DNA of 64,000 nt from Thermofilum sp. NZ13 (GCA_002855745.1 NDWX01000005.1:56878-120877), one strand, 5' to 3'. Counted from the first letter of the stretch, positions 22,876 through 31,538 are shown. Program-made: numbers and translations. Notes: generated by a model from the letters alone, not told the origin.

Positions 22876-23880
22876 CTAGGAGGCCTTCGAGCTTTTCCAG
22901 GCCTTCGGGTATGTTCCTGGCTCCATAACTACATGATCCACCTCTACCGCGACGCCGCTCCTGCTGGACATCATCTGGCTACTGGTCATACTCGCTGTTC
23001 CTATAGCCACCAGCTCACCTTTAAGCGTGAAGATCCCAACGTGATCGCCAACGCGTATACCGTCCTCGAGTTTGACGATCCCGGGAACCGTTAGCGGAGC
23101 TCCGTGACAGAGCGCGTCAACCGCGGTGTCACGCACCCAGACCTTTGGGAGATGCTGCACCGCTTCCTCAACAGGTATGAAGACCCTCCTCAGGTATTCC
23201 TCGATGCCGTGCTCCTTCCACAGTATAAATGAGTCCACAACATCGTGGAGCGTGGCTAGGTTCTTCTCCTCCGTCAGGCTACCGGACCTTATGCGCCTGA
23301 GCTCCTGCATGTGGGCCCCTACGCCTAAAACCTCACCGATATCGTGACAGAGCTTCCGCATGTAGGTCCCCGCCTCGCACCAGACCTGAAGGAGGACGTT
23401 CCTGCCGTCGAGTTCTAGGAGACGGATGCCGTAGATCCTCCTTATGCGCAGCGACCTTTTCACAGCGGATCTGAGCGGGGGCCGCTGGTAGATCGGCCCC
23501 ACGAACATGTTTACAGTCCTCTCCAGCTTCTCGCGGTCAACGTCCCCGTGAAGGCGCATAACACACACGTACTCCTTATCCTCTCGGAGGAGAACCGGTA
23601 GAACCCTTATAGCGTTGTTCAACGTGATCGGTAGAATCCCCGAGACCTTTGGGTCCAGCGTCCCCGCGTGCGCCACACGCTCAATGCCTAGGATCTTACG
23701 AATCCACGCTACTACCTCATGGCTGCTAGGTCCCACGGGCTTGTCCAGGTTAATCACGGAGTACTTCAGAAGGACGTCAACGGGCCTCTGGTCGTACTGG
23801 AACCCGTAGCTGGGGTCTGTGCGGGACTCGCCCCTCACAAGAAGCCCGCGCGGTTTAGGCGAGCCGAGATACTTTTCCAC
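22876..23880 (-). CDS. cbf5: H/ACA RNP pseudouridine synthase Cbf5 (dyskerin/TruB family)
   Basis: This 334-residue protein has the TruB catalytic region NLDKPVGPSSHEVVAWIRK and HAGTLDPKVSGILP with the catalytic Asp near residue 75. It also has EAGTYMRKLCHDIGEVLG near 169 and a C-terminal PUA domain (LCHGAPLTVPGIVKLEDGI). With Nop10, L7Ae and guide RNAs it makes pseudouridine in rRNA, and can modify tRNA U55 alone. It lies directly after rpl14e on the same strand, a common archaeal pairing. Confidence 0.94.
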   Translation of the reverse strand: MEKYLGSPKPRGLLVRGESRTDPSYGFQYDQRPVDVLLKYSVINLDKPVGPSSHEVVAWIRKILGIERVAHAGTLDPKVSGILPITLNNAIRVLPVLLREDKEYVCVMRLHGDVDREKLERTVNMFVGPIYQRPPLRSAVKRSLRIRRIYGIRLLELDGRNVLLQVWCEAGTYMRKLCHDIGEVLGVGAHMQELRRIRSGSLTEEKNLATLHDVVDSFILWKEHGIEEYLRRVFIPVEEAVQHLPKVWVRDTAVDALCHGAPLTVPGIVKLEDGIRVGDHVGIFTLKGELVAIGTASMTSSQMMSSRSGVAVEVDHVVMEPGTYPKAWKSSKAS

Positions 23881-23896
23881 ACAACACCACGTAACA

Positions 23897-24196
23897 TCAA
23901 ACTATGCCCGGCGCGACTTCAGGCTTGATCATCTCTCTCATGAAGTCCTTTAAGCCCGCCTTCTCGAGTGCGGTTATCACTTCCTCATCAGTAGCTCCTT
24001 TACTTATAACGATTTTATGCTGCAAGGGTTCCAGGTGCTTCACGTTGACCCTCCTTCTCTTAACTCCCGTTAGGGACTTGGGCCCCGTGACGACCACGAA
24101 GTTCTCGTCAACAATGTCGACAACTACGCACTTCCTGCCTGCTTCTCTCCCAGCAGTTTTGACGCAGATCCTCCCAACGTCGAATACTCTAGGCAT
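23897..24196 (-). CDS. rpl14e: Ribosomal protein L14e
   Basis: The protein has about 99 residues and opens [20 protein letters not shown], the KOW-like core of L14e, then [16 protein letters not shown]. It binds the large subunit. ATG 24196 is chosen over ATG 24220 because a strong TATA-like AAATTTAAAA at 24223-24232 would start transcription near 24200, inside the longer reading; the shorter start also matches the family N-terminus. Cbf5 follows. Confidence 0.92.
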   Translation of the reverse strand: MPRVFDVGRICVKTAGREAGRKCVVVDIVDENFVVVTGPKSLTGVKRRRVNVKHLEPLQHKIVISKGATDEEVITALEKAGLKDFMREMIKPEVAPGIV

Positions 24197-24222
24197 ACTA
24201 GCTCCCAGCTTTTCTTCCATGT

Positions 24223-24232
24223 AAATTTAAAA
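24223..24232 (-). promoter_or_regulatory. TATA box of rpl14e-cbf5
   Basis: AAATTTAAAA lies about 27 bases before the ATG at 24196 on the minus strand, giving an almost leaderless transcript and deciding the start of rpl14e. Confidence 0.55.
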
Positions 24233-24240
24233 GGTTTTTG

Positions 24241-24696
24241 CTACTCGAGCTTTACCTCGACCTCCCGCTCAGCGCCGCTCTTTGGCAGCAAGACGACTAG
24301 AACGCCGTCCTCGAGCCTCGCCCGCGCCTGTTCGGGTCTAACCTTAACGGGCAGGGAAATTTTCTTATAAACCGATTTATAGAGCCTCTCCCTCTGAATG
24401 TACTTCCTGTCGTTCTCTTCCTTAACCCGCTCCTCCGACTTATCGGCTATAACCTCCAGCGTGTCTTCGGTAACGCGAATCTTAATCTCGTTCTTCCTAA
24501 AGCCCGGCACGTCAACGTAGACGGCTATGCTGTCACCTCTATCTTCAATGTCGTAGAGTGGATCGTAAACTCTGAGCCTATCGGGGTAGAGCGAGGAGTA
24601 CTTCGCCCACACACTACGCAAAGCATCGTTGAGCTCCTTCTGGAGGCGCGCAACAGCCTCTGCCAGCTCCTCTGCTATTTTACCGGCATCACTCAT
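24241..24696 (-). CDS. Small heat-shock protein, Hsp20/alpha-crystallin family
   Basis: This 151-residue protein has a helical N-terminal arm and an alpha-crystallin domain from about residue 48: YDIEDRGDSIAVYVDVPGF, EIKIRVTEDTLEVIADKS, and the terminal strand ARARLEDGVLVVLLPKSG. Such proteins form oligomers that hold unfolded proteins. A second Hsp20 is encoded at 52661-53170. The gene lies just upstream of rpl14e on the same strand. Confidence 0.92.
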   Translation of the reverse strand: MSDAGKIAEELAEAVARLQKELNDALRSVWAKYSSLYPDRLRVYDPLYDIEDRGDSIAVYVDVPGFRKNEIKIRVTEDTLEVIADKSEERVKEENDRKYIQRERLYKSVYKKISLPVKVRPEQARARLEDGVLVVLLPKSGAEREVEVKLE

Positions 24697-24740
24697 ACGA
24701 GTGTAAGTGAAAATAACGAATATAAAAAACTAAGGTTGCG

Positions 24741-25028
24741 TTACTCGACGATGATGTTGCTCTCGGCGAACCCCCTAGCGATCAAGAACTCCTTGACCCT
24801 GTGCCTGTGGTCTCCCTGAAGCTCCACGTGGTCGTCTTTTATTGTCCCCCCGCAGGCCAGCAACGACTTAAGCTCTGAAACCATTTTACGCAGACCCGGA
24901 TCCTTGGTGTCGAGGCCCGTGATAACGGTCACTTCGCGGTGGCCCTTGCGCTTCTCGACCCTGATCTTGATTACCTGCTGCTCCTTGAAAACGCCTTTCA
25001 ATATGTTATCAAGTATTTCCGCGCTCAT
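24741..25028 (-). CDS. aif1: Translation initiation factor aIF1 (SUI1)
   Basis: This 95-residue SUI1 protein has IKIRVEKRKGHREVTVITGLD near residue 20, LLACGGTIKDDHVELQGDH near 56 and the closing VKEFLIARGF, the standard eIF1/YciH core. It guards start-codon selection on the small subunit. ATG at 25028 matches the family. It follows rpoP after 54 bases. Confidence 0.94.
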   Translation of the reverse strand: MSAEILDNILKGVFKEQQVIKIRVEKRKGHREVTVITGLDTKDPGLRKMVSELKSLLACGGTIKDDHVELQGDHRHRVKEFLIARGFAESNIIVE

Positions 25029-25082
25029 TTCAACCCGTTTAGCGGGGATTTACGCGCAGGTCCACCTTTTATTCTTTACGCC

Positions 25083-25241
25083 CTAAACAGCCCGTACACG
25101 CTTCGGGATCGGGGGCCTGGTCTTTTCAATCACCCTGAAGCCGCAGTAAGGGCAACGTAAACCCGGGAGGATCAACAGCTCTTCCCTGCTGAACTCTCTC
25201 CCACACCTCACGCACCTGTATATCTTCTCGCCACTAGACAT
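25083..25241 (-). CDS. rpoP: RNA polymerase subunit P (Rpb12-like)
   Basis: This 52-residue zinc-ribbon protein has YRCVRCGREF near residue 8 and LPGLRCPYCGFRVIEKTRPP near 25, followed by a basic end PKRVRAV, the exact plan of archaeal RpoP. It stabilises the Rpo3/Rpo10/Rpo11 assembly platform of RNA polymerase. Translation reads cleanly from ATG 25241 to TAG. It is followed by aif1. Confidence 0.93.
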   Translation of the reverse strand: MSSGEKIYRCVRCGREFSREELLILPGLRCPYCGFRVIEKTRPPIPKRVRAV

Positions 25242-25269
25242 GGTTCTTGAAAGGGAGAAAGATGCTTAT

Positions 25270-26169
25270 TTACTTTTTCTCTTCGCTTATCAGCTCCTCA
25301 ATCCTCTCCCACTGCTCGTCCACAAGCCTCTGTATCTCGTCCACGTCCTCCTGGGTCAGGTGGGAAAACCTCCCCTGTAGCCTCAGGTACTCCGAAACGG
25401 GCTTCCTGTTCTCCCTCTTTATCAGGCTCCTGCTTGGTCCCGTCAGGGAGAACCGGCCGTCTTCGACCTCGTAGAGAACCCATATGCCCGTCTCCACAGC
25501 AAGCCTAGCTATCTTTACGGTGAGCGATGGGTCGTAGCGCCAGCCCGGTGGGCACGGCGAGAAAGCGTGTATGTACTTCAAGCCTCCCTTGATGCCGCTG
25601 GCCTTTCTCAGTTTGTAGAGTATGTCATTGGGGTACGCGGGGTTTATAGTCGCGACATAGGGAATCCTGTGCGCGGTCATTATAGAGGGGAGATCCTTCT
25701 TGAGGCCGGGGTTCCCGAGAGGCGTCGTTGTCGTCCAAGCCTTGTACGGCGTCGAGCCTGACTTCTGGATGCCTGTGTTCATGTAAGCCTCGTTATCGTA
25801 GCAGATGTAAATTATGTTGTGCCCCCTCTCCGCGGCGCCACTCAGGGCCTGTAGGCCGATGTCAACCGTCCCGCCGTCACCAGCCCACACGACCACGTTG
25901 CCGGGCTTCCCGAGTCTGTCCAGCGCCTCCACCATCCCCGAGGCAGCGGCGGCGCTCGCGGCGAAGGCTATGTGCAAGACTGGAACCTTAAAGGCGCTTC
26001 TCGGGTGGGGACCCGCTATAACAGATGTACAACAGGCCGGGATGACGAGATAGGTGTCTGGGCCAAGCGCCTTCAAGACGTGGCGTAGCAACAGGGTTGC
26101 CCCGCAACCCGGGCAGGCTGCGTGCCCCTTGAGCAAGTACTCCTCACGTGGGAAAACCCTGTGCGCCAT
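25270..26169 (-). CDS. porB: 2-oxoacid:ferredoxin oxidoreductase beta subunit (PorB)
   Basis: This 299-residue TPP-binding subunit has the cluster ligands CPGCG near residue 19, PACCTSVIAG near 44, the TPP motif WAGDGGTVDIGLQALSGA near 94 and DNEAYMNTGIQKSG. Together with alpha, gamma and delta it oxidises pyruvate or a related 2-oxoacid to acyl-CoA, CO2 and reduced ferredoxin. It is the last gene of the four-gene operon on the minus strand, one base after porA. Confidence 0.93.
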   Translation of the reverse strand: MAHRVFPREEYLLKGHAACPGCGATLLLRHVLKALGPDTYLVIPACCTSVIAGPHPRSAFKVPVLHIAFAASAAAASGMVEALDRLGKPGNVVVWAGDGGTVDIGLQALSGAAERGHNIIYICYDNEAYMNTGIQKSGSTPYKAWTTTTPLGNPGLKKDLPSIMTAHRIPYVATINPAYPNDILYKLRKASGIKGGLKYIHAFSPCPPGWRYDPSLTVKIARLAVETGIWVLYEVEDGRFSLTGPSRSLIKRENRKPVSEYLRLQGRFSHLTQEDVDEIQRLVDEQWERIEELISEEKK

Positions 26170-26170
26170 C

Positions 26171-27322
26171 CTACCTCACCCACCAGAAGCTCCTTTCTCC
26201 ATCCTCGAGCACTTTTCTGTACACTCCCAAGATGTCCTCAGCCTTCACGTCCACACCACCCACACCTAACACCACGTCGAAAAGTTTGGCTGAAGCTTCC
26301 CGCAACTTCAGCGCCGACGCGACATCAGCGCCCAGCGGGCTGAGGCTACCGAAGACAGACGCTCTGGCCAGGACGACGACCCTCTTCGCACCCTCAAGGG
26401 CCCTGCCGAGCTCCTCGAACGGGAAGGGCCTGTAGACCCAAAGCTTCACGAGTCCCACCTTCTCGCCTCGACTGCGCAGCTCCTCCACAGCTCGAAGAAC
26501 TTCACCGAACACCGAGCCCTGAACGACAAACACCGTGTCGGCATCCTCGCAGAGGATGCAGTCGAAGAACCAGTAGCTCCTCCCTGTCACGGAGCTGTAC
26601 AGGCGTAGGGCCTCCTCAACCACGCTTTTCGCCCTCTCGCTAGCCCTCCTCATCTCAAACCTGACCTTGATGTACTCGTCCGGGTACGCCAAGTTGCCGA
26701 GACTCCCAGGCTCGCCGGCCTCCAGCGGGGGCTTCCAGGAGCCCTTCGGCGGCAGAAACGACCTGAGCTTGTCCTTGTCCGCGAGCGATACGGGCTCGTA
26801 GGTGTGCGAGACCTCGAACGCGTCCCAGCCGACCAGGGTCGGCAGCAGAACCCTGCTGTCCTCGGCCACACGGTAGGAGATGAGCGTGAAATCGTAGACC
26901 TCCTGCGCGAAGGACGCGAAAAGCATGTTCCACCCGCTGTCCCTGAGGGCGTAGAAGTCGGAGTGCTCGGTCCAGATGCTCCAGGGCGGCCCGAGCGCCC
27001 GGGTCACCACACCCATCACGATGGGTAAGCGGGCGCCCGACGCCCACCACACGACCTCGTACATGTAAAAGAGGCCCTGCGAAGACGTCGCAGTGTAGGT
27101 CCGCGCCCCCACGCTGGCCGCTCCGATGAGCGCGGCCATCGCGCTGTGCTCGGACTCCACGCGCACGAACTTCGCGCTGAGCTCACCGCTCTCGATGAAC
27201 TCCGCGATCTTCTCGATGATCGGTGTCTGGGGCGTTATCGGGTAAGCTGAAACCACGTCCGGCTCCGCGTCCCGCACGGCGTAGGCCGCCGCGTAGTTAC
27301 CTGTGAGCAGGAGCCTGCTCAT
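26171..27322 (-). CDS. porA: 2-oxoacid:ferredoxin oxidoreductase alpha subunit (PorA)
   Basis: This 383-residue protein starts LLTGNYAAAYAVRDAEPDVV and has SAYPITPQTPIIEKIAEFIE and VRVESEHSAMAALIGAASVG, the conserved alpha-subunit motifs that shape the TPP pocket and the 2-oxoacid site. The four-subunit organisation favours pyruvate over 2-oxoglutarate, but substrate preference cannot be fixed from sequence. It overlaps porD by four bases, indicating tight translational coupling. Confidence 0.92.
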   Translation of the reverse strand: MSRLLLTGNYAAAYAVRDAEPDVVSAYPITPQTPIIEKIAEFIESGELSAKFVRVESEHSAMAALIGAASVGARTYTATSSQGLFYMYEVVWWASGARLPIVMGVVTRALGPPWSIWTEHSDFYALRDSGWNMLFASFAQEVYDFTLISYRVAEDSRVLLPTLVGWDAFEVSHTYEPVSLADKDKLRSFLPPKGSWKPPLEAGEPGSLGNLAYPDEYIKVRFEMRRASERAKSVVEEALRLYSSVTGRSYWFFDCILCEDADTVFVVQGSVFGEVLRAVEELRSRGEKVGLVKLWVYRPFPFEELGRALEGAKRVVVLARASVFGSLSPLGADVASALKLREASAKLFDVVLGVGGVDVKAEDILGVYRKVLEDGERSFWWVR

Positions 27323-27573
27323 ACCTCCCTCACCATCCTGATCGCCTTAACCGGGCACTCGGCGGCGCAGATCCCGCACCCCTTGCAGTACTCGTAGTCG
27401 ATCACAGCGCCCTGCTCCGTGATCTCTATGACGCCGTCGGGGCAGTAGAGCCAGCATATACCGCACCGCGTGCACTTGGACTGGTCGACGACAGGTCTCT
27501 CGGTGCGCCACGTCCCGGCGGGCACAGCGCCCACAGTAGGCCTGCTTAGCAGGATCTCAGCACTGCCCGACAC
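27319..27573 (-). CDS. porD: 2-oxoacid:ferredoxin oxidoreductase delta subunit (ferredoxin-like, PorD)
   Basis: This 84-residue protein has two [4Fe-4S] motifs, CTRCGICWLYC near residue 34 and CKGCGICAAECP near 63. It passes electrons from the catalytic subunits to free ferredoxin. Its start overlaps porC by 17 bases and its end overlaps porA, the usual tight por operon. Confidence 0.93.
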   Translation of the reverse strand: MSGSAEILLSRPTVGAVPAGTWRTERPVVDQSKCTRCGICWLYCPDGVIEITEQGAVIDYEYCKGCGICAAECPVKAIRMVREV

Positions 27574-28108
27574 CGTTCCACCCCCTCCTTACGGCTTCAA
27601 TGTTCTTATCCACGTGGACCTTAATGAGCTGTTTGACCGCTTCCTCGAGCTCAGCCTCCCCCACAAGGTTGGAGACCCTGGCAACGGCACCGAGCATTGG
27701 CATGTTGACGAGAGCCCACCCCGCGACCCTGAGCCCTAGGTCCTCCGCGATCCCCGTAGAGTCGACCCAGTACCCTTTAAAGCCCCCCTTCACGCCTTCA
27801 CACCCGGTGGCGTTGACCACGACGCTCCCCCCGGGCTTCGCTAACCTCTCCAAACTGTACATTTTGACCAGCGAGGGGTCCAGCACCGCGACAACATCCC
27901 CCTGCTCCACGCGGGACCTAACGTGGATCGTCCCATCGGAGACCCTGTTGTACGCGAAAACCGGGGCTCCGCGCCTCTCCGCCCCGAAAAAGGGTATTGC
28001 GAGCGCGTACAACCCCCTGTTGACCGCGGCCTGCGCCAGCAGCATCGCAGCTGTTACAGCGCCCTGCCCGCCCCTCCCGAGCCAGATTACGTCAAATGAT
28101 ACATTCAT
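27557..28108 (-). CDS. porC: 2-oxoacid:ferredoxin oxidoreductase gamma subunit (PorC)
   Basis: This 183-residue protein has the signature WLGRGGQGAVTAAMLLAQAA near residue 10 and PFFGAERRGAPVFAYNRVS near 39, the gamma-domain motifs for CoA-linked turnover. It is the first gene of the operon (gamma-delta-alpha-beta). A TATA-like CTTTATTG near 28122 faces it, close to the divergent promoter of the aminotransferase gene. Confidence 0.92.
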   Translation of the reverse strand: MNVSFDVIWLGRGGQGAVTAAMLLAQAAVNRGLYALAIPFFGAERRGAPVFAYNRVSDGTIHVRSRVEQGDVVAVLDPSLVKMYSLERLAKPGGSVVVNATGCEGVKGGFKGYWVDSTGIAEDLGLRVAGWALVNMPMLGAVARVSNLVGEAELEEAVKQLIKVHVDKNIEAVRRGWNGVGQC

Positions 28109-28169
28109 TTCACATTCGATTCAATAAAGCTGCAGAAGAGTTTATATTTTTCTACCAACGCTTAAATCC

Positions 28170-29507
28170 GTGTCCAGACCGGAGATCAGAATCACGCCTC
28201 CTGGTCCCAAGGCCCGGGAGGTGGCGTCCAAGGACAGCGAGCTGATAATGCAGAGCTTCGCACGCTGGTACCCCTTCGTCGCCAAGAGGGGCCAGGGTGT
28301 CTGGCTCGAGGACGTTGACGGCAACAGGTACCTGGACTTCAACTCTGGGATCGGCGTCACCAACGTGGGCCACGCCCACCCGAAGGTCGTGAAAGCCATA
28401 AAGGAGCAGGCCGAGCGCCTCCTACACTACTCCCTCACAGACTTCCTTTACGAGACACCGGTCCAGCTAGCTGAAAAACTCGTGAAAATCACCCCCGGCT
28501 CGTTCCCGAAGAAGGTGTTCTACGCGAACAGCGGCGCTGAGGCGATCGAGGCCGCCATAAAGGTCGCGCGCGGACACTTCAGGGGGACCAGGCCCTACAT
28601 CATAGCGTTCGCGGGCTCCTTCCACGGGCGGACCATGGGAGCCCTCTCGCTCACGGCGAGCAAGCCCGTCCAGAGGAGGGGGTTCGCGCCGCTGGTCCCG
28701 GGCGTAGTCCACGTGCCGTACCCGTACTGCTACCGGTGCCCCTTCAGGCAGAAGTACCCCGACTGCAACCTCTGGTGCGTGGACTACATCGAGGAGTGGG
28801 TCCTCAAGAAGTACGTGCCACCTGAGGAGGTCGCGGCCATAGTCTTCGAGCCCATCGCGGGCGAGGGCGGCTACATAGTCCCGCCGCCCGACTTCTTCAA
28901 GCGGCTGAAGGAGCTCGCCGACAAGTACGGCATACTCCTCGTCGACGACGAGGTCCAGGCCGGCGTAGGACGCACGGGCAGGTGGTTCGCCATCGAGCAC
29001 TGGGGAGTCGAGCCCGACCTGGTGGCCATCGCGAAGGGGATCGCCTCAGGCCTCCCCCTGGGCGTCCTCGTGGGCAGGAAAGACGTCATGGACCTGCCGC
29101 CGGGCAGCCACGCCAGCACGTTCGGCGGGAACCCCGTCAGCTGCGCGGCCGCGATAGCGACGCTAGAGGTGATAGAGGAGGAACGCCTCCTCGAGAACGC
29201 GGCGCGCGTCGGCGAGTACGCGATGAGGAGGCTAAACGAGCTCAGAGAAGAGGTCCCGGCCATCGGCGACGTCAGGGGCAAGGGGCTGATGATCGGGGTC
29301 GAGCTCGTCAAGCCCGACGGCTCCCCGAACCCCGAGCTCCTCAAAACCACGCTGGAGAACGCCTTCAAGTCGGGGCTACTCGTGATCGGCGCCGGAGTCA
29401 GCACCATCCGCATAGCACCCCCGCTCATCATCACCAAGGAAGAGATGGACGTCGGACTGGAGATACTCAGCGACTCGCTCAAGAAAGCACTGAGAGCAGT
29501 TGGCTGA
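28170..29507 (+). CDS. Class III PLP-dependent aminotransferase (ornithine/4-aminobutyrate type)
   Basis: This 445-residue fold-type I enzyme has FNSGIGVTNVGHAHPKV near residue 52, NSGAEAIEAAIKVAR near 119, SFHGRTMGALSLT near 151, LLVDDEVQAGVGRTG near 255 and the PLP lysine in VAIAKGIASGLPLG near 290. Archaeal relatives act on 4-aminobutyrate, ornithine or other amino acids, or as racemases, so the substrate stays open. The gene looks strongly biased to G/C at third positions compared with neighbours. The GTG start follows a TATA-like TTTATATTTT by about 27 bases. It is divergent from the por operon. Confidence 0.85.
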   Translation: MSRPEIRITPPGPKAREVASKDSELIMQSFARWYPFVAKRGQGVWLEDVDGNRYLDFNSGIGVTNVGHAHPKVVKAIKEQAERLLHYSLTDFLYETPVQLAEKLVKITPGSFPKKVFYANSGAEAIEAAIKVARGHFRGTRPYIIAFAGSFHGRTMGALSLTASKPVQRRGFAPLVPGVVHVPYPYCYRCPFRQKYPDCNLWCVDYIEEWVLKKYVPPEEVAAIVFEPIAGEGGYIVPPPDFFKRLKELADKYGILLVDDEVQAGVGRTGRWFAIEHWGVEPDLVAIAKGIASGLPLGVLVGRKDVMDLPPGSHASTFGGNPVSCAAAIATLEVIEEERLLENAARVGEYAMRRLNELREEVPAIGDVRGKGLMIGVELVKPDGSPNPELLKTTLENAFKSGLLVIGAGVSTIRIAPPLIITKEEMDVGLEILSDSLKKALRAVG

Positions 29508-29675
29508 GGATCTCTCAGGTCCCCCATACATTTCTCCTGGTAAGCAGTCTTTCATTCTTTCTCGACACGCGAACTGAAGCGCCCACCGTCGAACTCGTAA
29601 CTACGCAGAAGCCCGTATGGCATGTTCGCGGGCTGGAAGAGCCACATCTAGAAAAACCGCATGACTAAAATTATC

Positions 29676-29996
29676 CTACCCATCCACATCCAAAGTGTCG
29701 CTACCGGAACCCAGCCCTGTGAGGGACGCGCTGTGAGACGTCGTCCCATAGCTGTAAGCGCTTCCACCGCCCTGAGTGACCGCGAGCGTCCACCCATACT
29801 TCAAAGCCCAGCTACCGGTTATGCAAAGGCTGACTGGACCATTACTGTTAGAGCCGCTAACCGTTCCCGTTTTGCCTTTTCCCCAAATGTCCGCCACTGT
29901 CCCAGATACTCTCGCGTCCAGATTATTTGCCCTGACTGAAACTATTACCAGAAGAGAGACGACGAACAGAGCCAAGAGAAGAACCCGTACCCTCAA
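29676..29996 (-). CDS. Small secreted or anchored protein, unknown function
   Basis: With TTG 29996 as start, five bases after the upstream stop, the product has about 106 residues. It has an N-terminal hydrophobic stretch RVLLLALFVVSLLVIVSVRA, a probable signal peptide or anchor. The rest is small, Gly/Ser/Thr-rich (GTVSGSNSNGPVSL, GGGSAYSYGTTSHSAS) with one Cys, a likely beta-rich extracellular piece. It is third in a minus-strand run with two other exported products. I do not recognise the family. Confidence 0.55.
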   Translation of the reverse strand: MRVRVLLLALFVVSLLVIVSVRANNLDARVSGTVADIWGKGKTGTVSGSNSNGPVSLCITGSWALKYGWTLAVTQGGGSAYSYGTTSHSASLTGLGSGSDTLDVDG

Positions 29997-30001
29997 GCAG
30001 G

Positions 30002-30541
30002 TCACCCGTAGAACTCTACCTTGAACCAGAGCTCGCCACCCAAAGCGTCCACAATAAGCCATCCCTTGTCCACGCCGGGAGTCTTAACGGGCGTAGCACC
30101 TATGTTGCCAGCAGAAACACCTACAGCGAACTCGCCGTAGTCACCCGTAGCCTTCAGAACACTGCCCCTCCCCACGCCGTTGATGAACTCGAAGGCAAAT
30201 TCTCCATCCGTGTAAATTCCCCAGCCAACAGCATCAAAATGCTCTACCTGTAGGAAAAGAAGTACCATATGCGCAGCCCAGCCCTTCTTCGCCCTTACAT
30301 AGACTATCGCCCTAGTCCAGTTGCCGGGCGGCTGGACGTAGACGGAAACACAGGCCCCCTGCAAGTGCCACCAGCCGTCTCCCGCGTACCCGTAGGTGCC
30401 CGAGAAGGCGATGATGAGGTCCCTGTAGCCGGGGACGACCCTGGTCTCGACGGGCTTGCCGTTGTAGTACACCACCCCCTTGACTACGGGGTACTTCTTC
30501 CTGACGAAGCCCGTGACAGCCTTGAAGGCTGAGGGCTTCAC
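30002..30541 (-). CDS. C-terminal part of a secreted protein, separated from 30599-31372 by an in-frame TGA
   Basis: The 179 residues start from GTG 30541, but the same frame is open back to the TGA at 30599-30601 that ends the upstream gene. The 19 extra codons (IGTGLSNETVGWSSFGARI) continue naturally from it. The sequence is beta-rich, with aromatic stretches (YGYAGDGWWHLQGACVSVYV, GNWTRAIVYVRAKKG) and no signal peptide of its own. It therefore looks like the distal half of one exported protein broken by a single stop codon, or a product of readthrough. Function unknown. Confidence 0.5.
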   Translation of the reverse strand: MKPSAFKAVTGFVRKKYPVVKGVVYYNGKPVETRVVPGYRDLIIAFSGTYGYAGDGWWHLQGACVSVYVQPPGNWTRAIVYVRAKKGWAAHMVLLFLQVEHFDAVGWGIYTDGEFAFEFINGVGRGSVLKATGDYGEFAVGVSAGNIGATPVKTPGVDKGWLIVDALGGELWFKVEFYG

Positions 30542-30598
30542 TATCCTAGCGCCGAAGCTCGACCAGCCGACTGTCTCGTTGCTGAGACCCGTCCCTAT

Positions 30599-31372
30599 TC
30601 AGCCTATGACCCACAGGTCATGGGTGTCGTTGAAGCTCACCGGGGAGGCGTCAACCACGATGACGGAGCCCTCCCCGACCCAGATGGAGGTGTTGCCCGC
30701 GTAGGCTGTGCCGTTCACCGTGAAGGTGAGGTTGTAGGGGAGGGTGAAGGACACCCTGTAGGCCCTGAAGCCAGCCGCCTCAACCACAGCATCCTCGGGG
30801 AAGGTCAGCGTCGTGTTCAGCGGGAACTCCTCCACCACGCCACCCCTCACCACCCTCACACTGTCGGAGCAGAGAGCCGTCTCGTTCCCCAGGTCCGCGC
30901 AAGCGCTTCCGAAGCTCAAAGAGGAGTTCAGCCTCACCCTAAGCACCGTGCCGTCGCGCACGGGCTCGCCGTTAACGAGCAGGGGGTAGGTCGCCTTCAC
31001 GCTCACCAAGAGGGCGGATCTGCGGTACCTGAGGGTGACCGTGACGTTCCCAGTAACCCTGAGGAGGAGGGTGGAGTTGAGGGGCTCGTAGAGCCCGGCG
31101 GGCATCGGCTCGACGACCAGTAGAGAGCCGGCGGGGACCTCCAGCACCGCTGGGAGAGAGCGGAGGCTCCAGTTCACGCTAGCGGTCGCGTTGGCGACGT
31201 CGGCCTCGATGCGCACTGTCGCGACTCGCGGACTCGGCTGCGCGGTGGGGGGCCCTGAGGGCTTAGTCGCGTTCCCTTCAAGCGGGACCTGGCCTCTGTG
31301 CGCGATGAGGAGCAGAAGCGCGGCGAGCAGGAAAGCGGCGATGGCGACAAGCACGACCAAGGGGGGCCGCAT
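30599..31372 (-). CDS. Sequon-rich secreted or membrane-anchored protein, N-terminal part
   Basis: The protein has 257 residues from ATG 31372. An N-terminal hydrophobic segment (PPLVVLVAIAAFLLAALLLL) is followed by a Pro/Ser/Thr linker and repeated beta-rich units with PEGA-like phrases (VSVKATYPLLVNGEPV, TVNGTAYAGNTSIWV). About a dozen N-x-S/T sequons suggest heavy surface N-glycosylation. The reading frame ends at a TGA after LWVIG and continues in phase into 30598-30002. It is probably a cell-envelope protein; the role is unknown. Confidence 0.6.
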   Translation of the reverse strand: MRPPLVVLVAIAAFLLAALLLLIAHRGQVPLEGNATKPSGPPTAQPSPRVATVRIEADVANATASVNWSLRSLPAVLEVPAGSLLVVEPMPAGLYEPLNSTLLLRVTGNVTVTLRYRRSALLVSVKATYPLLVNGEPVRDGTVLRVRLNSSLSFGSACADLGNETALCSDSVRVVRGGVVEEFPLNTTLTFPEDAVVEAAGFRAYRVSFTLPYNLTFTVNGTAYAGNTSIWVGEGSVIVVDASPVSFNDTHDLWVIG

Positions 31373-31464
31373 ACCATTTAATCGCCCGGGCTCCGCTAAA
31401 AAGCTTATGGACGCGCACAACGGTTAGAGGAGGCGAATAAGCGTTGCTTAAAGCTAGTCTCACG

Positions 31465-31538
31465 TGGGCCGGCCGGGACTTGAACCCGGGACCCCCCGGT
31501 TATGAGCCGGGTGCTCTACCTGGCTGAGCTACCGGCCC
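31465..31538 (-). tRNA. tRNA-Met (CAT), intronless
   Basis: The minus strand folds with acceptor GGGCCGG/CCGGCCC, discriminator A, D arm TAGCTCAGCCAGGTAGAGC, anticodon stem CCGGC, loop TCATAAC with anticodon CAT, and T arm CCGGGTTCAAGTCCCGG. No CCA is encoded. The D arm and acceptor look like elongator Met; tRNA-Ile2, which also has a CAT gene anticodon, cannot be fully excluded. Confidence 0.93.

Noticed and set aside
29508..29675. Gene in the spacer after the aminotransferase
   Set aside because: Only a pyrimidine-rich stretch (possible terminator) is seen.
30599..30601. TGA as selenocysteine codon
   Set aside because: No selenocysteine machinery or insertion element is visible, and Thermoproteota are not known to use it.
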